Shown in pieces: positions 1 to 12,058 of a stretch of DNA of 64,000 nt. The DNA is from Paraphoma chrysanthemicola (lineage: Eukaryota > Ascomycota > Dothideomycetes > Pleosporales > Phaeosphaeriaceae): NCBI GenBank assembly GCA_020744225.1, contig JAGMWG010000019.1, positions 310,001 through 374,000 on the forward strand, read 5' to 3'. The stretch's first letter is position 1; the number at the start of each line of letters is the position of its first letter. Made by a program: the position numbers and the translations under genes. Below the pieces are notes generated by a model that saw only the letters and a program-made list of their open reading frames with translations, did no database searches and had not been told where the DNA came from.

Positions 1-2068
1 TGCTCTGGTGATTCGTTTCACGATCGCCCTTGGCCATGGCGATTTTCTCTTCCTTGGTGTTCTTTTTGCCGATGCTGGCTGCGAGCTCAATGGTCTCGGC
101 TGTAATGGCTTCGTCGGCGTGGCGTTGCGCGAGGAGCTGTGCGCGCTTGTGCGAGGGAAGAGCGGAGGAAATGGCGTTTGCTTCCTGGAGGGCGCGGAGT
201 TGTTTGAGATCTGCGGGGGTGAGGATGGTGGTTGTGAGGAGTTTGGAGAGGGGTTTCGATTCGGGTTCGACGGATTTGGTGTTTTCTTTCTCGGCGGAGG
301 CGTCAGTGGGGCCTGCCGTTGCGCTGCTCATCTTGCGCTTCTTGTTGGGCGGTTGCTTGGTCTTGGACTTGTCCTTTTCGTCTTCTGAGTCGCTGATCTG
401 GATGTCTTCGCCGTCGGACTCGACGTTGATCCAGCCGCCGGAGTCGTCGCTGTCTTCGTCGGACTCGACGTCCCAGTTCTTCCAGTCTTCGCCTTCATCG
501 AGCGCTTCGTCGCCATCATCGGCGTCTGGGTCTAGGCCAGCTTCTACTCGCTTCTTGCGGCGCTCCTCCTCTTTCCATTTTTCCAATAGCTCAATGCCCT
601 CAATCTCACCAATTGCTTCCTCACCGTACCTTCGCTCCTTGATTGTACCTGCGCGAATGCCCATTGCCGCATCCTTACCGCGATCGCGCTTGTGCAAGAG
701 ATCCGCACCAACCTCACGGTAGAGTGACAGAAGGCCTTTGGCAGCCATCATTGTGCCCTTGTCTTTGGACTTTCGGTATTGTACTAGATCCTGTAGCAAG
801 GTGTCTGTCATGGCTAGCGGTTGCCGCGCGCAGATCTCACGAATGGCATTCAGACCAGCTGCCGCCACTTCTGATGCTGAGGCTTCTGATACAAACTCGT
901 TTGCGATCTTCTGGACGAGTGGCTCGAGGACGTCCGGGGGTACGTAGTTGTGTGTGGCCTGCGCAAGGCATGCGAGGTAGCTTGTGACCGACTCTTGTCG
1001 TGGGGTAAGGTGCTTGAGGAAGAACGAGTAGAGCGAGAGAACGGTGAGTTTGTGCAGACCGACAAGCCGTGACACGAGCTGCAGAATGAGTAGCTTCGAC
1101 TCATGCTGTAGCTTCGACTTCGAGTTCTGAACATGCTTGGAGAACAGGGATTCGGCAAAGCCTTGAGGGTCGTGAAGCAGGTGCAGTGCCGAAAAATTCA
1201 GCGGATGAGGTGCGCTCTTCTTCTTTTCCTTCTTCTTCACAGTCGCTGCTGCCTTCTTGAGATCCCTCTGATTCTTCTTGGACTTTTTGTTAATGCCAAC
1301 CTGGTGCCTTAATCGCGCCATATCGACGTCTTCATCGTCGTCGCTCTCCTCTGCCGCTTCTTCTCGCTCTCTATCGCCTCCAAGAAAGAAGCGCACTCCG
1401 CCTGTGATAACCTTCTCATTATCGCTCAACGCTGCCATGCGCATGACTTCGACAGCGCGCGCGTCCGTCCATATTTGCCTCTTCCACAATTCGCGCGTTA
1501 TCTTCACCGCCCAGATGCCTTTCGGGGACTCCTTGTCTGACTCGAGCAGATTGTAGAGAACGGTTTGGATAGTGCGGTTCAGCTTGTGGTTCGTCGTTTT
1601 CGAGTTGGACGATCGTAGGTCGGAGAGGATCTTGGTGAACAGCAGCTGGCGCAACGACTTGCTTGGGGTGGAGACCAGGATGGGAAAGAGCGTGTTCAAG
1701 AGCACAGCCGAGTCTATGACATCTTTATTTCGCAGCAACACTATGCTACCAACAATCTTGTCCCGTAGTTCGTATTCCAGCACTTCATGATGTAGCAATA
1801 GAATCTGCGTCAAGTCTTCGGGGAACTTTGACGTGAGATCCGGGTAGCGATCGGCAACATGTGATATGAACTCTATCAGATCTTTGAGCGCGACGAGCCC
1901 CGAATCAGTAGAAGAGGGGTTCTGGAGGAACAGGTCTCGTAGGGTTTCGTATTGCTGGTACTGGTTGTTGAAGTCGTCGCGGTAGCTTTGGGGGTCGCGT
2001 TTGAGCTTGTAACGGAGCGCAGCATGATCTGCCTCAATCTTCTCGAGGGCGCCGACTTTGCGCTTCAT
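1..2068 (-). CDS. SDA1: SDA1 homologue, 60S ribosome biogenesis factor, C-terminus cut by window edge
   Basis: Reading leftward from the ATG at 2068-2066 the frame is open to the window edge, giving about 689 codons. The start reads MKRKVGALEKIEADH, followed by RDPQSYRDDF, typical of the Sda1 N-terminal (NUC130/3NT-type) region. A central stretch contains KGIWAVKITRELWKRQIW and VITGGVRFFLGG, which I recognise from Sda1. The C-terminal half is acidic (clusters of D/E/S) and then basic (KQPPNKKRK), as expected for a nucleolar protein. Yeast Sda1 is 767 aa, so perhaps 50-80 residues lie beyond base 1. No intron is needed. An in-frame TGA about 60 nt upstream of the ATG supports the start. The protein is known to act in the nucleus/nucleolus in pre-60S maturation and export. 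It is divergent from RSE1 across about 300 bp. Call is firm; the missing end cannot be judged. Confidence 0.93.
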   Translation of the reverse strand, partial: MKRKVGALEKIEADHAALRYKLKRDPQSYRDDFNNQYQQYETLRDLFLQNPSSTDSGLVALKDLIEFISHVADRYPDLTSKFPEDLTQILLLHHEVLEYELRDKIVGSIVLLRNKDVIDSAVLLNTLFPILVSTPSKSLRQLLFTKILSDLRSSNSKTTNHKLNRTIQTVLYNLLESDKESPKGIWAVKITRELWKRQIWTDARAVEVMRMAALSDNEKVITGGVRFFLGGDREREEAAEESDDDEDVDMARLRHQVGINKKSKKNQRDLKKAAATVKKKEKKKSAPHPLNFSALHLLHDPQGFAESLFSKHVQNSKSKLQHESKLLILQLVSRLVGLHKLTVLSLYSFFLKHLTPRQESVTSYLACLAQATHNYVPPDVLEPLVQKIANEFVSEASASEVAAAGLNAIREICARQPLAMTDTLLQDLVQYRKSKDKGTMMAAKGLLSLYREVGADLLHKRDRGKDAAMGIRAGTIKERRYGEEAIGEIEGIELLEKWKEEERRKKRVEAGLDPDADDGDEALDEGEDWKNWDVESDEDSDDSGGWINVESDGEDIQISDSEDEKDKSKTKQPPNKKRKMSSATAGPTDASAEKENTKSVEPESKPLSKLLTTTILTPADLKQLRALQEANAISSALPSHKRAQLLAQRHADEAITAETIELAASIGKKNTKEEKIAMAKGDRETNHQS

Positions 2069-2372
2069 GTTGGATATGAATTGAGTGTGTATATTCACGC
2101 ATGCGCTGGACTGGCCTATCTCGAACTTTTTTTGCGGGGACTGTCACTAGCGGAGGCACGTTTCGCCGACGGGTGGCCCAAGCTCCAGGAAAATCCTCGA
2201 CCTCAAGAGTAGCGCCGCGTCGCAACCTCTTCACCAGCAGCACGTCAACACCCAGACAAGCCTCGCGACTTGGACCGCCTGCTGCAACTGCGTCCCTCTT
2301 TTCGCTCCCAACACGCTTTGCTACACCGAGACGCGTCTGTAGCACCTGGGCCAGCGCCCGCCGTCGCCCAGC
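2069..2372. promoter_or_regulatory. Shared divergent promoter SDA1 / RSE1
   Basis: A 304-bp gap separates the SDA1 start (leftward) from the RSE1 start (rightward), so both promoters and 5' leaders must fit here. I see a T7 run on the + strand near 2128 but no convincing TATA or CCAAT box. Short ORFs crossing the gap are not credible genes. Confidence 0.55.
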
Positions 2373-5300
2373 ATGACGAGCTTCTCAACCATGTCCTTGT
2401 ACGCCTTGACGGTGAAGCAGCCGTCGGCGACCCAGGATGCTATTTCCGGCGATTTCATTGGCAATGGCAAGCAGCAGATCCTCACAGCCAACGGCTCACG
2501 GCTGGCGATACTCGAAGTCTCGCGCCGGCAGAAAGGATTCCAAGAAATCTACTCGCAAGATGTCTTTGGCATCGTTCGTCGGATAGCAAAGTTTCGCATT
2601 GCGGGCGGCACAAAAGGTACGTCATTTAGTCTCGAACGCTATAAGCCAGTATAGTGATTTTCAAAGCACCGGACACCCTTGAGCTTGCAGCTCCCTGAGC
2701 CTGCGGTGGACCGGAATTTGCATACTAAGAACCTGGGCTGACTCTACAGACCACATCGTCATATCAACCGACTCAGGACGGCTAGTCACCTACGAGTATG
2801 TGGCCGATGAGCAGACCTTCAAGACGGTGCACTTCGAGACGTTCGGCAAGTCTGGAATACGACGTGTCGTTCCTGGTGAATATCTGGCGGCCGACCCGAA
2901 AGGGCGCGCCATCATGATTGCCTCGGTCGAGAAGAATAAGCTCGTCTACATCCTCACCCGAAGCGGCCAGACGGATATCGCCATCTCCTCACCACTTGAG
3001 GCGCACAAGCCACAGACTCTGGTGTACACGCTCATTGGACTTGATGTCGGCTACGATAACCCCATGTTCGCCTCGCTGGAGCTTGACTACTCGAACTCGG
3101 AGACAGACCCCACAGGCGAGGCTTTTTCGGAGCTGCAAAAAGAGCTTGTATACTACGAGCTGGATCTTGGACTGAACCACATTGTGCGCAAGTGGTCGGA
3201 GCCCGTAGATCGCACCGCAAACGCTCTATTCCGCGTGCCAGGCGGCCCCAACGCGCCAAGCGGAGTTCTCTGCTGCGGAGAGGACAACATCACATACCGT
3301 CGGATCTTCAACAATAAGTCTAGTGTACATCGGCTGGCCATTCCACGCCGCGAAGGCGCCACGGAGGATCCCAATCGCAAGCGCATGGTCGTGTGCGGCA
3401 CACTTTACTCTCTAAAGGGTGGCGATTTCTTCTACCTTCTACAAACCGATGATGGCGATGTATTCAAACTCACGGTCGAGGCGCCCAGCGGCACAGTCGA
3501 CAAGATCAAGATCAAGTACTTTGATACCATTCCTGTGGCGACGAGCATTTGCATCCTGCGTGCTGGGTTCGTCTATGCTGCATGCGAATCCGGCGATCGG
3601 ATCCTCTACGAGCTGGAGTCCCTCGGCGACGAGACGGATGACCCAATGTTCGAGAGCGACCAGTTTCCAGTCGATCCTCAGGCACCATTCGCTCCGCCCT
3701 TCTTCAAGCCCCGGGCGTTGACAAACTTGACTGCAGTCGAGACCATTCCAAGCCTCAACCCGATTATGGGCATGGAGGTGGCCAATCCCATGTTGGAAGA
3801 CGCGCCTCAGATCTACACCATCAATGGTACCGGTGGCCGGAGCACTTTCCGTACTACTCGTAACGCCTTGGAAGTCTTGGATCTCATCGAATCGCCTCTG
3901 CCACAGACTGCGTCCGATGTGTGGACCACTAAGCTCACGATTGAGGACGAAACCGATACTCTGATCGTTCTTTGCCTACACAGTAGGACACTGGTCTTGA
4001 AGATTGGTGATGATGTCGAGGAGGCTTCTAATACGGGCTTCTTGGCCGACACCAACACGCTCGGAGTGCAGCAGTTTGGAGAAGACTGCATCGTTCAGGT
4101 TCATCCCAAAGGCATTCGCCACATCCAAGGCATTCAGTTCCCCAACGATGATGCTGTCGCTACCCATGCTAGCTTGACTGACTGGCAGCCTCCAGCTCAT
4201 CGGACTATCGTGGCCTGTGCAACCAACAACCGGCAGGTAGCGATCGCTTTGAGCTCGGGCCAGATCCTCTATTTCGAGTGCGACTCAGACGGCTCTCTTG
4301 CCATGGCTGAAGAGGAGATCGCGCTTGACAGCACCATCAACTGCCTAGCAATGCCCGACGTCCCCGAGGGTAGTGTACGAGCTTTCTTCATGGCTGTAGG
4401 CTGCAGCGATCAAACCGTGAGGATCTTCAATCTGTCTCCTGATATGGAAGGCAACATCCTGCGAAGCATCTCAGTTCAAGCTCTCACCTCACCACCAAGC
4501 GACCTCACCATCAACTTGATGTCTGACAAGTCTCCGCGCGGCTACAGCCAATTTCTGCACATTGGCTTGCGAAGTGGAGTGTACATTCGATCAGTCTTAG
4601 ACGAGATGACTGGCGACATTGGAGATACACGTAGGCGCTTCCTTGGCCCAGAGCCCATCAAGTTCGCCAAAGTGACCGTAGCGGGAGAGCCGGCCATCCT
4701 CGCAATGACTTCTCGACCATGGCTAGGTTACACCCATCCCCGCACAGGTGTACTGCAGCTCACTCCACTAAACTACATCGCTTTCAAGTCTGCCTGGAAC
4801 TTCGAAGGCTCTCAATTCAAAGGCATCATCTGTGTCAGCGCTAACGAATTACGGTACGTCAATTCCTTTTTCCCTTCCGATTGCACTGATGATACTGTAC
4901 ACCCTAAACACACTGCGGGACTTTAACTTTTATTCCAATTGTTCCTACTGAACGCAATCTACTCCAACGCCTAGTCACATTCACATTGTAGATGGGCTTC
5001 GCTGACAAGGCTAGAATTTTCACTTTCAACGACCTGACGGACAACACGACGTACGAAACCATTCCGCTGAAGTACACCCCTCGCAAGATGGTCGGCTTTC
5101 ACGACCAAGGCGTCTTTTTCGTCATTGAGAGCGAGAACAACACACTCAACGCAGACACACGGCAAAAGCTTATCGCAGATCATGGTGTTAAAGAGGAAGA
5201 CGAAGACGACGCTCCCATGGAGATTGAGGGCGCAAATGGTGACACGACCAATGGCCACGCGAAGATCGATGAGCTGCCCCCAACCGAATTTGGCTATCCC

Positions 5301-6407
5301 CGAGCTCAAGGAAACTGGGCCTCATGCATCCAGGTCATAGATCCGGTTACCGAGAAAGGTGTGACACACACAGTGGAAATCAAGACGAATCAGTCGCTCG
5401 TTAGTGCTGCCCTGGTCTATTTCGAGAGCCGTGGCGAAGACCTCTTCTTAGCTGTTGGTACTGCAAAGGACCTCAGCTTCCAGCCATATAAGTTCTCTGG
5501 TGCATCCATTCAGGTGTATAAAGTTTCGCCCAATGGACGCGAGCTCGAGTTCTTCCACGAGACTGATGTCAGCGAGCCGCCACTGGCGTTGCTCGCTTTC
5601 AAAGGCAAAATGGTTGCTGGTGTAGGTCGCAACTTGTGCTTGTACGATTGCGGTATGCGATCGCTTCTCCGAAAGGCACAAGCATCGAACTGTGTTCCCA
5701 CGCGCATCACCGACCTGAAGACTCAAGGAAGCCGCCTGGTAGTATCCGACCAAGCTCAGTCTGTTACTTACGTCGTCCACAAGGATCAGGTCCATCCGAA
5801 TCGCCTTATTCCATTCATCGACGACACCATCGCGCGACACACCACGTGTACAGAGATGTTGGACTATGATACCACCGTGGGTGGTGACAAGTTCGGCAAC
5901 CTCTGGCTCGTGCGCTGCCCGCAGAAGGTGTCGGAGTCATCTGACGAGTCACCTGATGGCTCCGACTTACTTGTTGATAAGAGCTACCTCGGTGGCACAG
6001 CAAACCGCCTTGACAATGTTGCCAACTATTTCGCCAACGACATTCCCATCTCCATCCAAAAGACGGTTCTCTTGTCTGGTGGTGAACGCGTCATCTTCTG
6101 GGCAGGTCTCCAAGGTACACTGGGTGCCCTCATCCCCTTCTCGTCACGGCGACAGCACAAGATGTTCCAGCAACTCGAGCTGCAACTACGATCCGACGAC
6201 AAGCCGCTGTCTGGTCGCGACCATCTGGCGTACCGCAGCTACTTCACTCCGGTGAAGAGCATGATTGACGGCGACCTCATCGAGCGATTCCTTGTCCTAT
6301 CGCGGGATAAGCGCGAGAGCATTGCAGCGCAGTTGACTGGCGCGGAGTGGACTCCTGGAATGATTGATGAAGCTATCTGGAACATGCGTGGACTGTATGC
6401 GTTCTAG
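2373..6407 (+). CDS. RSE1: SF3b complex subunit 3 / Rse1 pre-mRNA splicing factor
   Basis: Three exons: 2373-2616, 2750-4853 and 5015-6407, giving 1246 aa, close to the usual 1200-1220 for the family. Intron 1 starts GTACGT and restores TKDHIVISTDSGRLVTYEY. Intron 2 starts GTACGT, ends GCTGACAAGGCTAG and joins NEL-RIFTFNDL. Hallmarks: FGKSGIRRVVPGEYLA, ISSPLEAHKPQTLVY, ELDLGLNHIVRKWS, GGDKFGNLWLVRCP, GRDHLAYRSYFTPVKSMIDG. These belong to the MMS1/DDB1-like beta-propeller region followed by the CPSF-A C-terminal domain. The protein is a scaffold of SF3b in U2 snRNP and acts in branch-site recognition in the nucleus. A second ATG at 2391 (MSLYALTV) aligns equally well with other species' starts, so the first six residues are uncertain. 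An acidic insert (EEDEDDAPMEIEGANGD) sits after the second intron. Confidence 0.96.
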
Positions 6408-7071
6408 GTAGGATGTGCTCCCCCAACTAAATGTCGCTGGCCTTGGACATGTCACCCAAGGCCTTTGATATATGTGTATGCGTGAAGATAACTGGGCTTC
6501 TGTAAGTCGAGTCGAGATGGCAGATGAGAAGGAAGACAGGCTCCCATTTCCAGGGTCGATGATGTCCCCGTGAAGAGAGACAAGCTTTTGTTTGGCTTGT
6601 CTAGCCTTGATCTTCGAGAGTGTACTTGGTCACCTGATATGGAGTGAGTACGCCTACATTGATTTGCAATCACATCTGACGAAAAGGTAGTTGAGGATAA
6701 TGAAGACAGTCAGCATGTACTATAGCAGGAAGTGGCTTAAATGATACCCCTAAGAATCGAACAAATTCGTCCCTCACATTGCATTATTCCATTTTATGAT
6801 GACATTGAAGCAATTTTATTCGTTCTATTTGTTTTCTACCCACATCCACGGCGGTGATCTACAGCTTTGTCGCCGAGCCACAATTCTTAAAGCGTCCCGC
6901 CTTCTCCACAGCAACAACACTCCGCCATTCTCGCAGTCTCTCCAGATTTTCGAAACTGTCTCGTCCTTAAAACAGCGCGTAAGACTCAGTTGGTTTGATT
7001 CAAAAACCATATCATTCTATATCTTACCGATTGCACCCATACTGAGGCAGATCAAACATCAGGCCTCACAA
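6408..7071. other. Convergent intergenic region, 3' ends of RSE1 and the 531-aa gene
   Basis: The 664-bp gap lies between two stop codons facing each other and should hold both 3' UTRs. It is AT-richer than the flanks. A 111-codon + strand ORF near 6796-7131 overlaps the stop side of the next gene, has no recognisable features and is not called. Confidence 0.5.
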
Positions 7072-8667
7072 TTACAATACACCCCCTTCCTTCATATCCC
7101 CACACCCAAATACATCCTTTCCCTCAACTAATCCCTCCAGCCTCTCATATCCCTCCCACAGCCTCTCTACTCTCTGCTTCATCGCCTCTACCTCGTTATC
7201 AATCATCTCCAGATTTTCAACCATTCGTCCCGCCATTTCCTTGGCCTCCATCATGCCTTCTACCGCATCGCGCATCATACGTGCTGTATCTGGATGTGCC
7301 ATGCGCCGCGCAACTATCTCTTCTCGCTCAGACTCGTGCAAATCATATCCAGCGAATTTAATAGCGCGAGTGAGAACACGTGCGTGGTTGTTGTTCCGCA
7401 TATTGGACACGGTTTCGAGAGCAGCGGTCGCATGCAGCAGCGTATCGTCTAGGTTGTGGAGGATGGCTGGGTCGATGGGGCCGCTTGTGCTTTCGAGAGT
7501 GTGGAGAAGAGCGGCCCGATGTTCGGATACGGCTTCAGCATTGACGCGGATGTTGGGATTCGGGTTTGCGAGTGCAGTTTCCAAAGCCACTCTTTGCGCA
7601 ATCTGGAGTACGACAAGGTCTGGTAAGTCCACTACTCCTTTCATCCATACTCTGCGCCTCGTGGCTTTGATTCGTGATGCTATGACTTCTGCCTCGTGAC
7701 GGAAGCCATTGTTGACCCAGTCGCGCAATTTCTTCTTGGATATGTCGACCAGACTGAGTTCTTGAGCTTGTCTGGCCTTGGCGATGTTCGCTTCCAGATG
7801 TGCTCTACGTTCGGCATTGACGGCGTGCGCGGAGGCTAGACGTTCTGTCACGAGGGTGTAGAAGATGAGGTACTTCAGGTCGTCATCAATATCGGGGATT
7901 GCAAATCCTACGTGCGCAAGGATAATAATGAGTAAGTCTGGAGATTCTTTGCTTTCGAAAGTTGCTGTCTCTGTGCGGTATGCGTGGACGGCGGCGAGTA
8001 GATGGCGGGATGTCCTCTCGTGCGCATCTGCGCTGTGGCGCCTGTGTATAGATGTGTTCAAGAAACGAATGCGTTCACGTAAAGTTATCATTAGAGTTTC
8101 GCGTGCTTGGAGATCTTCTTCGAGGGGTGCCACATGCTGGTTCCAGGTCTGTATCACAGCTGCCATTTCTTGATAGGATTCTTTTATCGGCCTGCGGTGC
8201 TGGGTTGGAGCACCGTGGAGACGTAGTGGCGCAAGAAGGTCCTCGAAGCGAGCAGGACGAGGGCCTTTGCGTCGACGAATGCGTTCTAGGACTTTGATAT
8301 CCAGGCCTTCGAAGAAGTTGTCATTTTCAGGTCTGGGGCCGGCCCTATTGCGCTGACGATCGTACTCTGATGTCCAGTCCACGCGAGATAGCTCTTTCTT
8401 AGCTTGAATGTCGAGCCATGTACGGACATCGTCAAGACTAGCGTTTTCAGCAAGCCGTTCAGACTCTTCCTTGTGCTCGGCGTCGTCAGCAGACACATCC
8501 AATGTGCTGTCATTGTCATCGAAAAACTCCACGGGACCCCTGCTCGACAAACCGCTGGCATCGGAAGCCCGTTTGTCGCCCTGTCTATCCGCTTGTCTTA
8601 GCTGTCGAAGCACAGCCGATCTTCTGACATGTACCGAACTGCTGGAGAGGCGGTCTGCAGTGCCCAT
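7072..8667 (-). CDS. Conserved-looking hypothetical protein, alpha-helical, 531 aa
   Basis: Uninterrupted frame from ATG 8667 to the stop at 7072. I do not recognise the family. The N-terminus is serine- and charge-rich and probably disordered (about residues 1-75, with a run of D/E). From about residue 80 to the end the sequence is strongly helical with many Arg/Glu/Leu. Motifs include VRTWLDIQAKKELSRVDW, FFEGLDIKVLERIRRRKGPR and a C-terminal heptad-like stretch (MVENLEMIDNEVEAMKQRVE) that looks like a coiled coil. No signal peptide or membrane segment is visible. The frame is clean, codon use matches neighbours and the antisense shadows are poor, so it is probably a real gene. It is convergent with RSE1 and divergent from the FMP42-like gene. 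No function is offered. Confidence 0.75.
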   Translation of the reverse strand: MGTADRLSSSSVHVRRSAVLRQLRQADRQGDKRASDASGLSSRGPVEFFDDNDSTLDVSADDAEHKEESERLAENASLDDVRTWLDIQAKKELSRVDWTSEYDRQRNRAGPRPENDNFFEGLDIKVLERIRRRKGPRPARFEDLLAPLRLHGAPTQHRRPIKESYQEMAAVIQTWNQHVAPLEEDLQARETLMITLRERIRFLNTSIHRRHSADAHERTSRHLLAAVHAYRTETATFESKESPDLLIIILAHVGFAIPDIDDDLKYLIFYTLVTERLASAHAVNAERRAHLEANIAKARQAQELSLVDISKKKLRDWVNNGFRHEAEVIASRIKATRRRVWMKGVVDLPDLVVLQIAQRVALETALANPNPNIRVNAEAVSEHRAALLHTLESTSGPIDPAILHNLDDTLLHATAALETVSNMRNNNHARVLTRAIKFAGYDLHESEREEIVARRMAHPDTARMMRDAVEGMMEAKEMAGRMVENLEMIDNEVEAMKQRVERLWEGYERLEGLVEGKDVFGCGDMKEGGVL

Positions 8668-9503
8668 GGATCCTAGCTTGCTGGTGGATTAGTATCTTGT
8701 TGTTCGATTTTGCCTGCATTGCGGACGAACCCATGCTGTCGATATGAGCTGCTGGCCATCACATTGGCGAGCTGTCACGGTCTGTCAGATTAATGATGCC
8801 CACCTGCCGTGAACGTTGTGGTGATTCAAGGAGTGCTGCCGTCGTCTTCACGCGTCCGCAGACACATTACGCATTGCGCAGCAGGATAAGATAGAGCAGA
8901 AGTCCTTTGAACCATGATGCCACCGACGTTGACATGCATCCGCGACTCCTCAAGATCGAGCTGTGTATCAGTGTTGAGATGTATGCCAACAAGGCTGAGG
9001 TCTGGAAACACGGAGTCAGCCATGTGTTTAGCGAGCATGCTCATTACAAATGCGCATATCTTATCTCTGCGCAAATAGGCTGATATGTCCCAGAGTCGTG
9101 GTAGGTTTGGAAGTCGCGCGCGAGGGGATCGGCGATTGCGCCTGCCCGGTTAGTGCTCAACGGCCTTCCCACCTAACCAATCAACACCTGCCTTCAAGAG
9201 CATTTCACCGTTTGCCGGCACTTCAGCAAGCGACACCGCATTGCAGCCGGCGACGCAGATCCTAGTGCCCGCACTGAACAGGGCATCGTGACTTCTCCAG
9301 AGTTACGGTCTGGAGATAATCACATGGTGGACCCCGCGATCCGATCCAGGCCATGGCACGAGGCCAGGGTAGCCGCGTCCCCAATTTTAACCCGCCCATC
9401 GCGCCCGCTTTTTCTTGCCATCGCGCACCGAGACTTCTTCACACCCGCCGGCCTCCCCTTTTGCCCTGCTTTCTCGTCGTGAAAGAGACTAATTGCTGCG
9501 CGC
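8668..9503. promoter_or_regulatory. Divergent promoter region, 531-aa gene / FMP42-like gene
   Basis: An 836-bp gap between two divergent starts. A CCAAT pentamer lies at 9177-9181 on the + strand about 325 bp before the FMP42-like ATG. Just upstream of that ATG is a C/T-rich stretch (about 9395-9480) typical of ascomycete 5' leaders. Short ORFs in it are not supported. Confidence 0.45.
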
Positions 9504-11436
9504 ATGTCGTTGATTCAGCACGTCACCCAGCAAGAAGGCCATGACCGCGAAGAAGCTCTAGTCGATCTCTTCCTGCCGCCGATCGACCGATACATCAGTC
9601 GCGAGCACGCTGCGGAACGCCGACTATCTCTTGAGAGCGCAATCTCGAGCACTGGATTCTTGGGCGTGCCTGGCAAGACTGTCAGGAGAGTCATCAGTTA
9701 CGATGCCATTAAGAAGCCCGAGGAGCCCGTCGCTGGCGAGGAGTATGGCGGACTGACACCTTACAAGGTGTCAACCACTAAGCGTATCGGTTAGTCTTTC
9801 CTAATACGGTAATTTCGCAGATCATAACAGCTGACATACGAACACAGCACAGATCATTGCAACAGTACTCGCATGCTGGTTTGCCAGCGGTATCGTGTTT
9901 GGATTTGCTGCGCTCAAGCCCATCCTCATCAAGGAAGGTGTCTTCCGAGAACTTTGCACTCTCGAAGAGCTTGACGCCGATGTTGAAGTCTGCTTTGAGC
10001 AAGACTTGCGCCTCAATTTCTTCTTCTCGTTGGCGTCCACAACTGCAAATGTGTCGGCGTTGCCAGTGGGTACTCTGCTTGACCGCTACGGACCCAGACT
10101 GTGCATTCTTCTCGGCTGTGTAAGCCTCGCTCTGGGAAGTGTTCTCATGAGCTTAGCTTTCCAAGTTGCCGAGTTCGATGGCTACACTATTGGCAACTTC
10201 TTTCTCGCCCTTGGAGGCACATTTATCTTTCTGCCTTCGTTCCAGATTGCGAATGCGTTTCCCAAGTATGGCGGAAGCATTGTTGCCCTGGTCACTGGCG
10301 CTTTTGATGCCTCTGCAGCAGTCTTTCTCTTCTACAGACTGATTTATGAAGCCAGCAACAGAGGCCTCAAGCCGCAGACCTTCTTCCTTATATATCTCGT
10401 GGTACCATTTGCAATTGCAATTGCCCAGTTGACATTCCTTCCCAACGAAGCATACAAGACGGCTCCACAGCTGGAGATGAAGATCCATCGGGCCGTAGAC
10501 AACATGCGCGATGTTCACTCCTCAGATGATGAGCTTCCCGAAGACGAAATATGGAGGCGCAGAAAGGCGCGAAGTGCTCGTCGCCGCCAACGGCTGAGTC
10601 AGCTCGATGAGCTCATTGGCGATGCGGAGTGGCGCAAACGACAGGAGCAGAAAATTGAGAACCAGCAAGAAGCATCCGGTGTCTGGGGTGCGTTGCATAA
10701 CAAGACAGCAACGGAGCAGATGCTTACCCCTTGGTTCATTCTTCTCACACTGCTCACGGTGCTGCAGATGGTCAGAATGAATTACTTCATCGCAACTATC
10801 AAGGAGCAATACACCTACATGCTGGGATCAGTGCATCTCGCCACCAAGATCAACAACTTCTTCGACTGGGCACTTCCACTGGGAGGCGTTCTCAGCACAC
10901 CGTTCCTCGGCGCACTGCTCGACAATGTCAGCACGCCTGGCGTCCTTCTCATCCTCGTCATGATCATTACGGCAATCGGTATCGTTGGCTCCATTCCGGC
11001 GATCTGGGCGGGTTACCTCAACGTTGTCCTCTTCGTCTTCCTACGTCCGCTCTACTACTCTGCGATGTCCGACTACGCCACCAAGGTTTTTGGCTTTGCA
11101 ACATTTGGCCGCGTCTATGGAACAATCATCTGCGTCTCTGGACTCGTCAATCTGTCGCAGACGGCGGTCGATGCTTTGACCAAAGGATATTTCGGCGGCA
11201 ACCCAATTCCCGTCAATACATTTCTGGCGATCTCAGCCTTTCTGATCGGCACTGCATTGGTCACGTATGTCACGGTACAAGTGTACCGCGTGAGGAAGAG
11301 ACTGGATCAAGAAGACGCCATCACAGTCACCAACACCGATGTTGGAAGTATCATGGAGAGTCTGCTCGAAGAAGACGAGGAGCGCAACTACGGAAGCATT
11401 CAGCGAGAGCGAGGCAGGCATTCCTGGGAAGGCTAA
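9504..11436 (+). CDS. FMP42: FMP42-type major facilitator superfamily transporter
   Basis: Two exons, 9504-9789 and 9848-11436 (624 aa), with a 58-nt intron: donor GTTAGT, branch CAGCTGACAT, acceptor ACACAG. The soluble N-terminus (about 105 residues) is followed by hydrophobic segments from IIATVLACWFASGIVFGFAA onward. A central charged loop (DELPEDEIWRRRKARSARRR and following) splits two bundles, and the second half contains TPWFILLTLLTVLQMVRMNY and INNFFDWALPLGG. This two-bundle layout with a long basic/acidic central loop matches the yeast Fmp42 family, shared with SLC43-like amino-acid carriers. The acidic C-terminus ends in a NYGSIQ-like motif. Substrate is unknown; yeast Fmp42 has been reported with mitochondria and vacuole. 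Family call is confident, location and cargo are inference. Confidence 0.85.
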
Positions 11437-12058
11437 TTAAGCTCCTCTCGGCGGACTGGCCCAGGAACACATCCCGCTATCAACATCTGAGGACATTACT
11501 CGCCCAAGTTACCTGGCTCCTATTTCATTGTCAAACAAAATGCCGGAAAAGGGATTTCTTTCGGCGTTTAATTATATGTCATCTTGCGACGGTCCTTATC
11601 CTGAGCGTATTCATACTCATAGCATTGAGCAAGCGTGTTCAGCGAGCGAGCGATGCTTTTTGGTAAAATTCTTTCTCATGCCAGTCAAGCGAAGAAGCGT
11701 TTCATGGTCCATGGCATCTCAAGCGGGTCAAATCAGCGAACGTATATTGTGTAAGAATTAGACTGCCATTTGTAGATTTATGCATGAATTGGGAGTTTGA
11801 ATGTATGTAATACACACACGCTCGTTTCCGCTTACTGCCGAATCTGCATTTACGTACTCGTTTCACAATAGCAAAGAACAGAAACGAAAAAGTATGCATA
11901 GTGTCCACCAATCGAAGTAGGAGAAGAAGAGTAGCCACAAACCTCCTCTAGAGATACTCCCGAGCAATCCTCCCTATCCTCTCCTCTCACCAAACCACCT
12001 ATTTCTCGTCCCTTGACCTTTCTCGCTCTTCTCACCTTCTGTGCTGTCCGTCCATGAC
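11437..12058. other. Convergent intergenic region, 3' ends of FMP42-like gene and YSH1
   Basis: The 622-bp stretch between facing stop codons holds both 3' UTRs. I see no tRNA, repeat or credible ORF; the small ORFs are low-complexity and lack family resemblance. Confidence 0.45.

Noticed and set aside
30..722. 230-codon + strand ORF at the left end
   Set aside because: Antisense to SDA1 and dominated by Ser/Ala from complementing acidic codons.
6796..7131. 111-codon + strand ORF between RSE1 and the 531-aa gene
   Set aside because: Overlaps the 3' end of the 531-aa gene, composition typical of AT-rich UTR translation.
10731..11666. 311-codon + strand ORF inside the FMP42-like gene
   Set aside because: Out-of-frame shadow rich in His, Arg, Ser; the overlapping frame encodes clear transmembrane helices.
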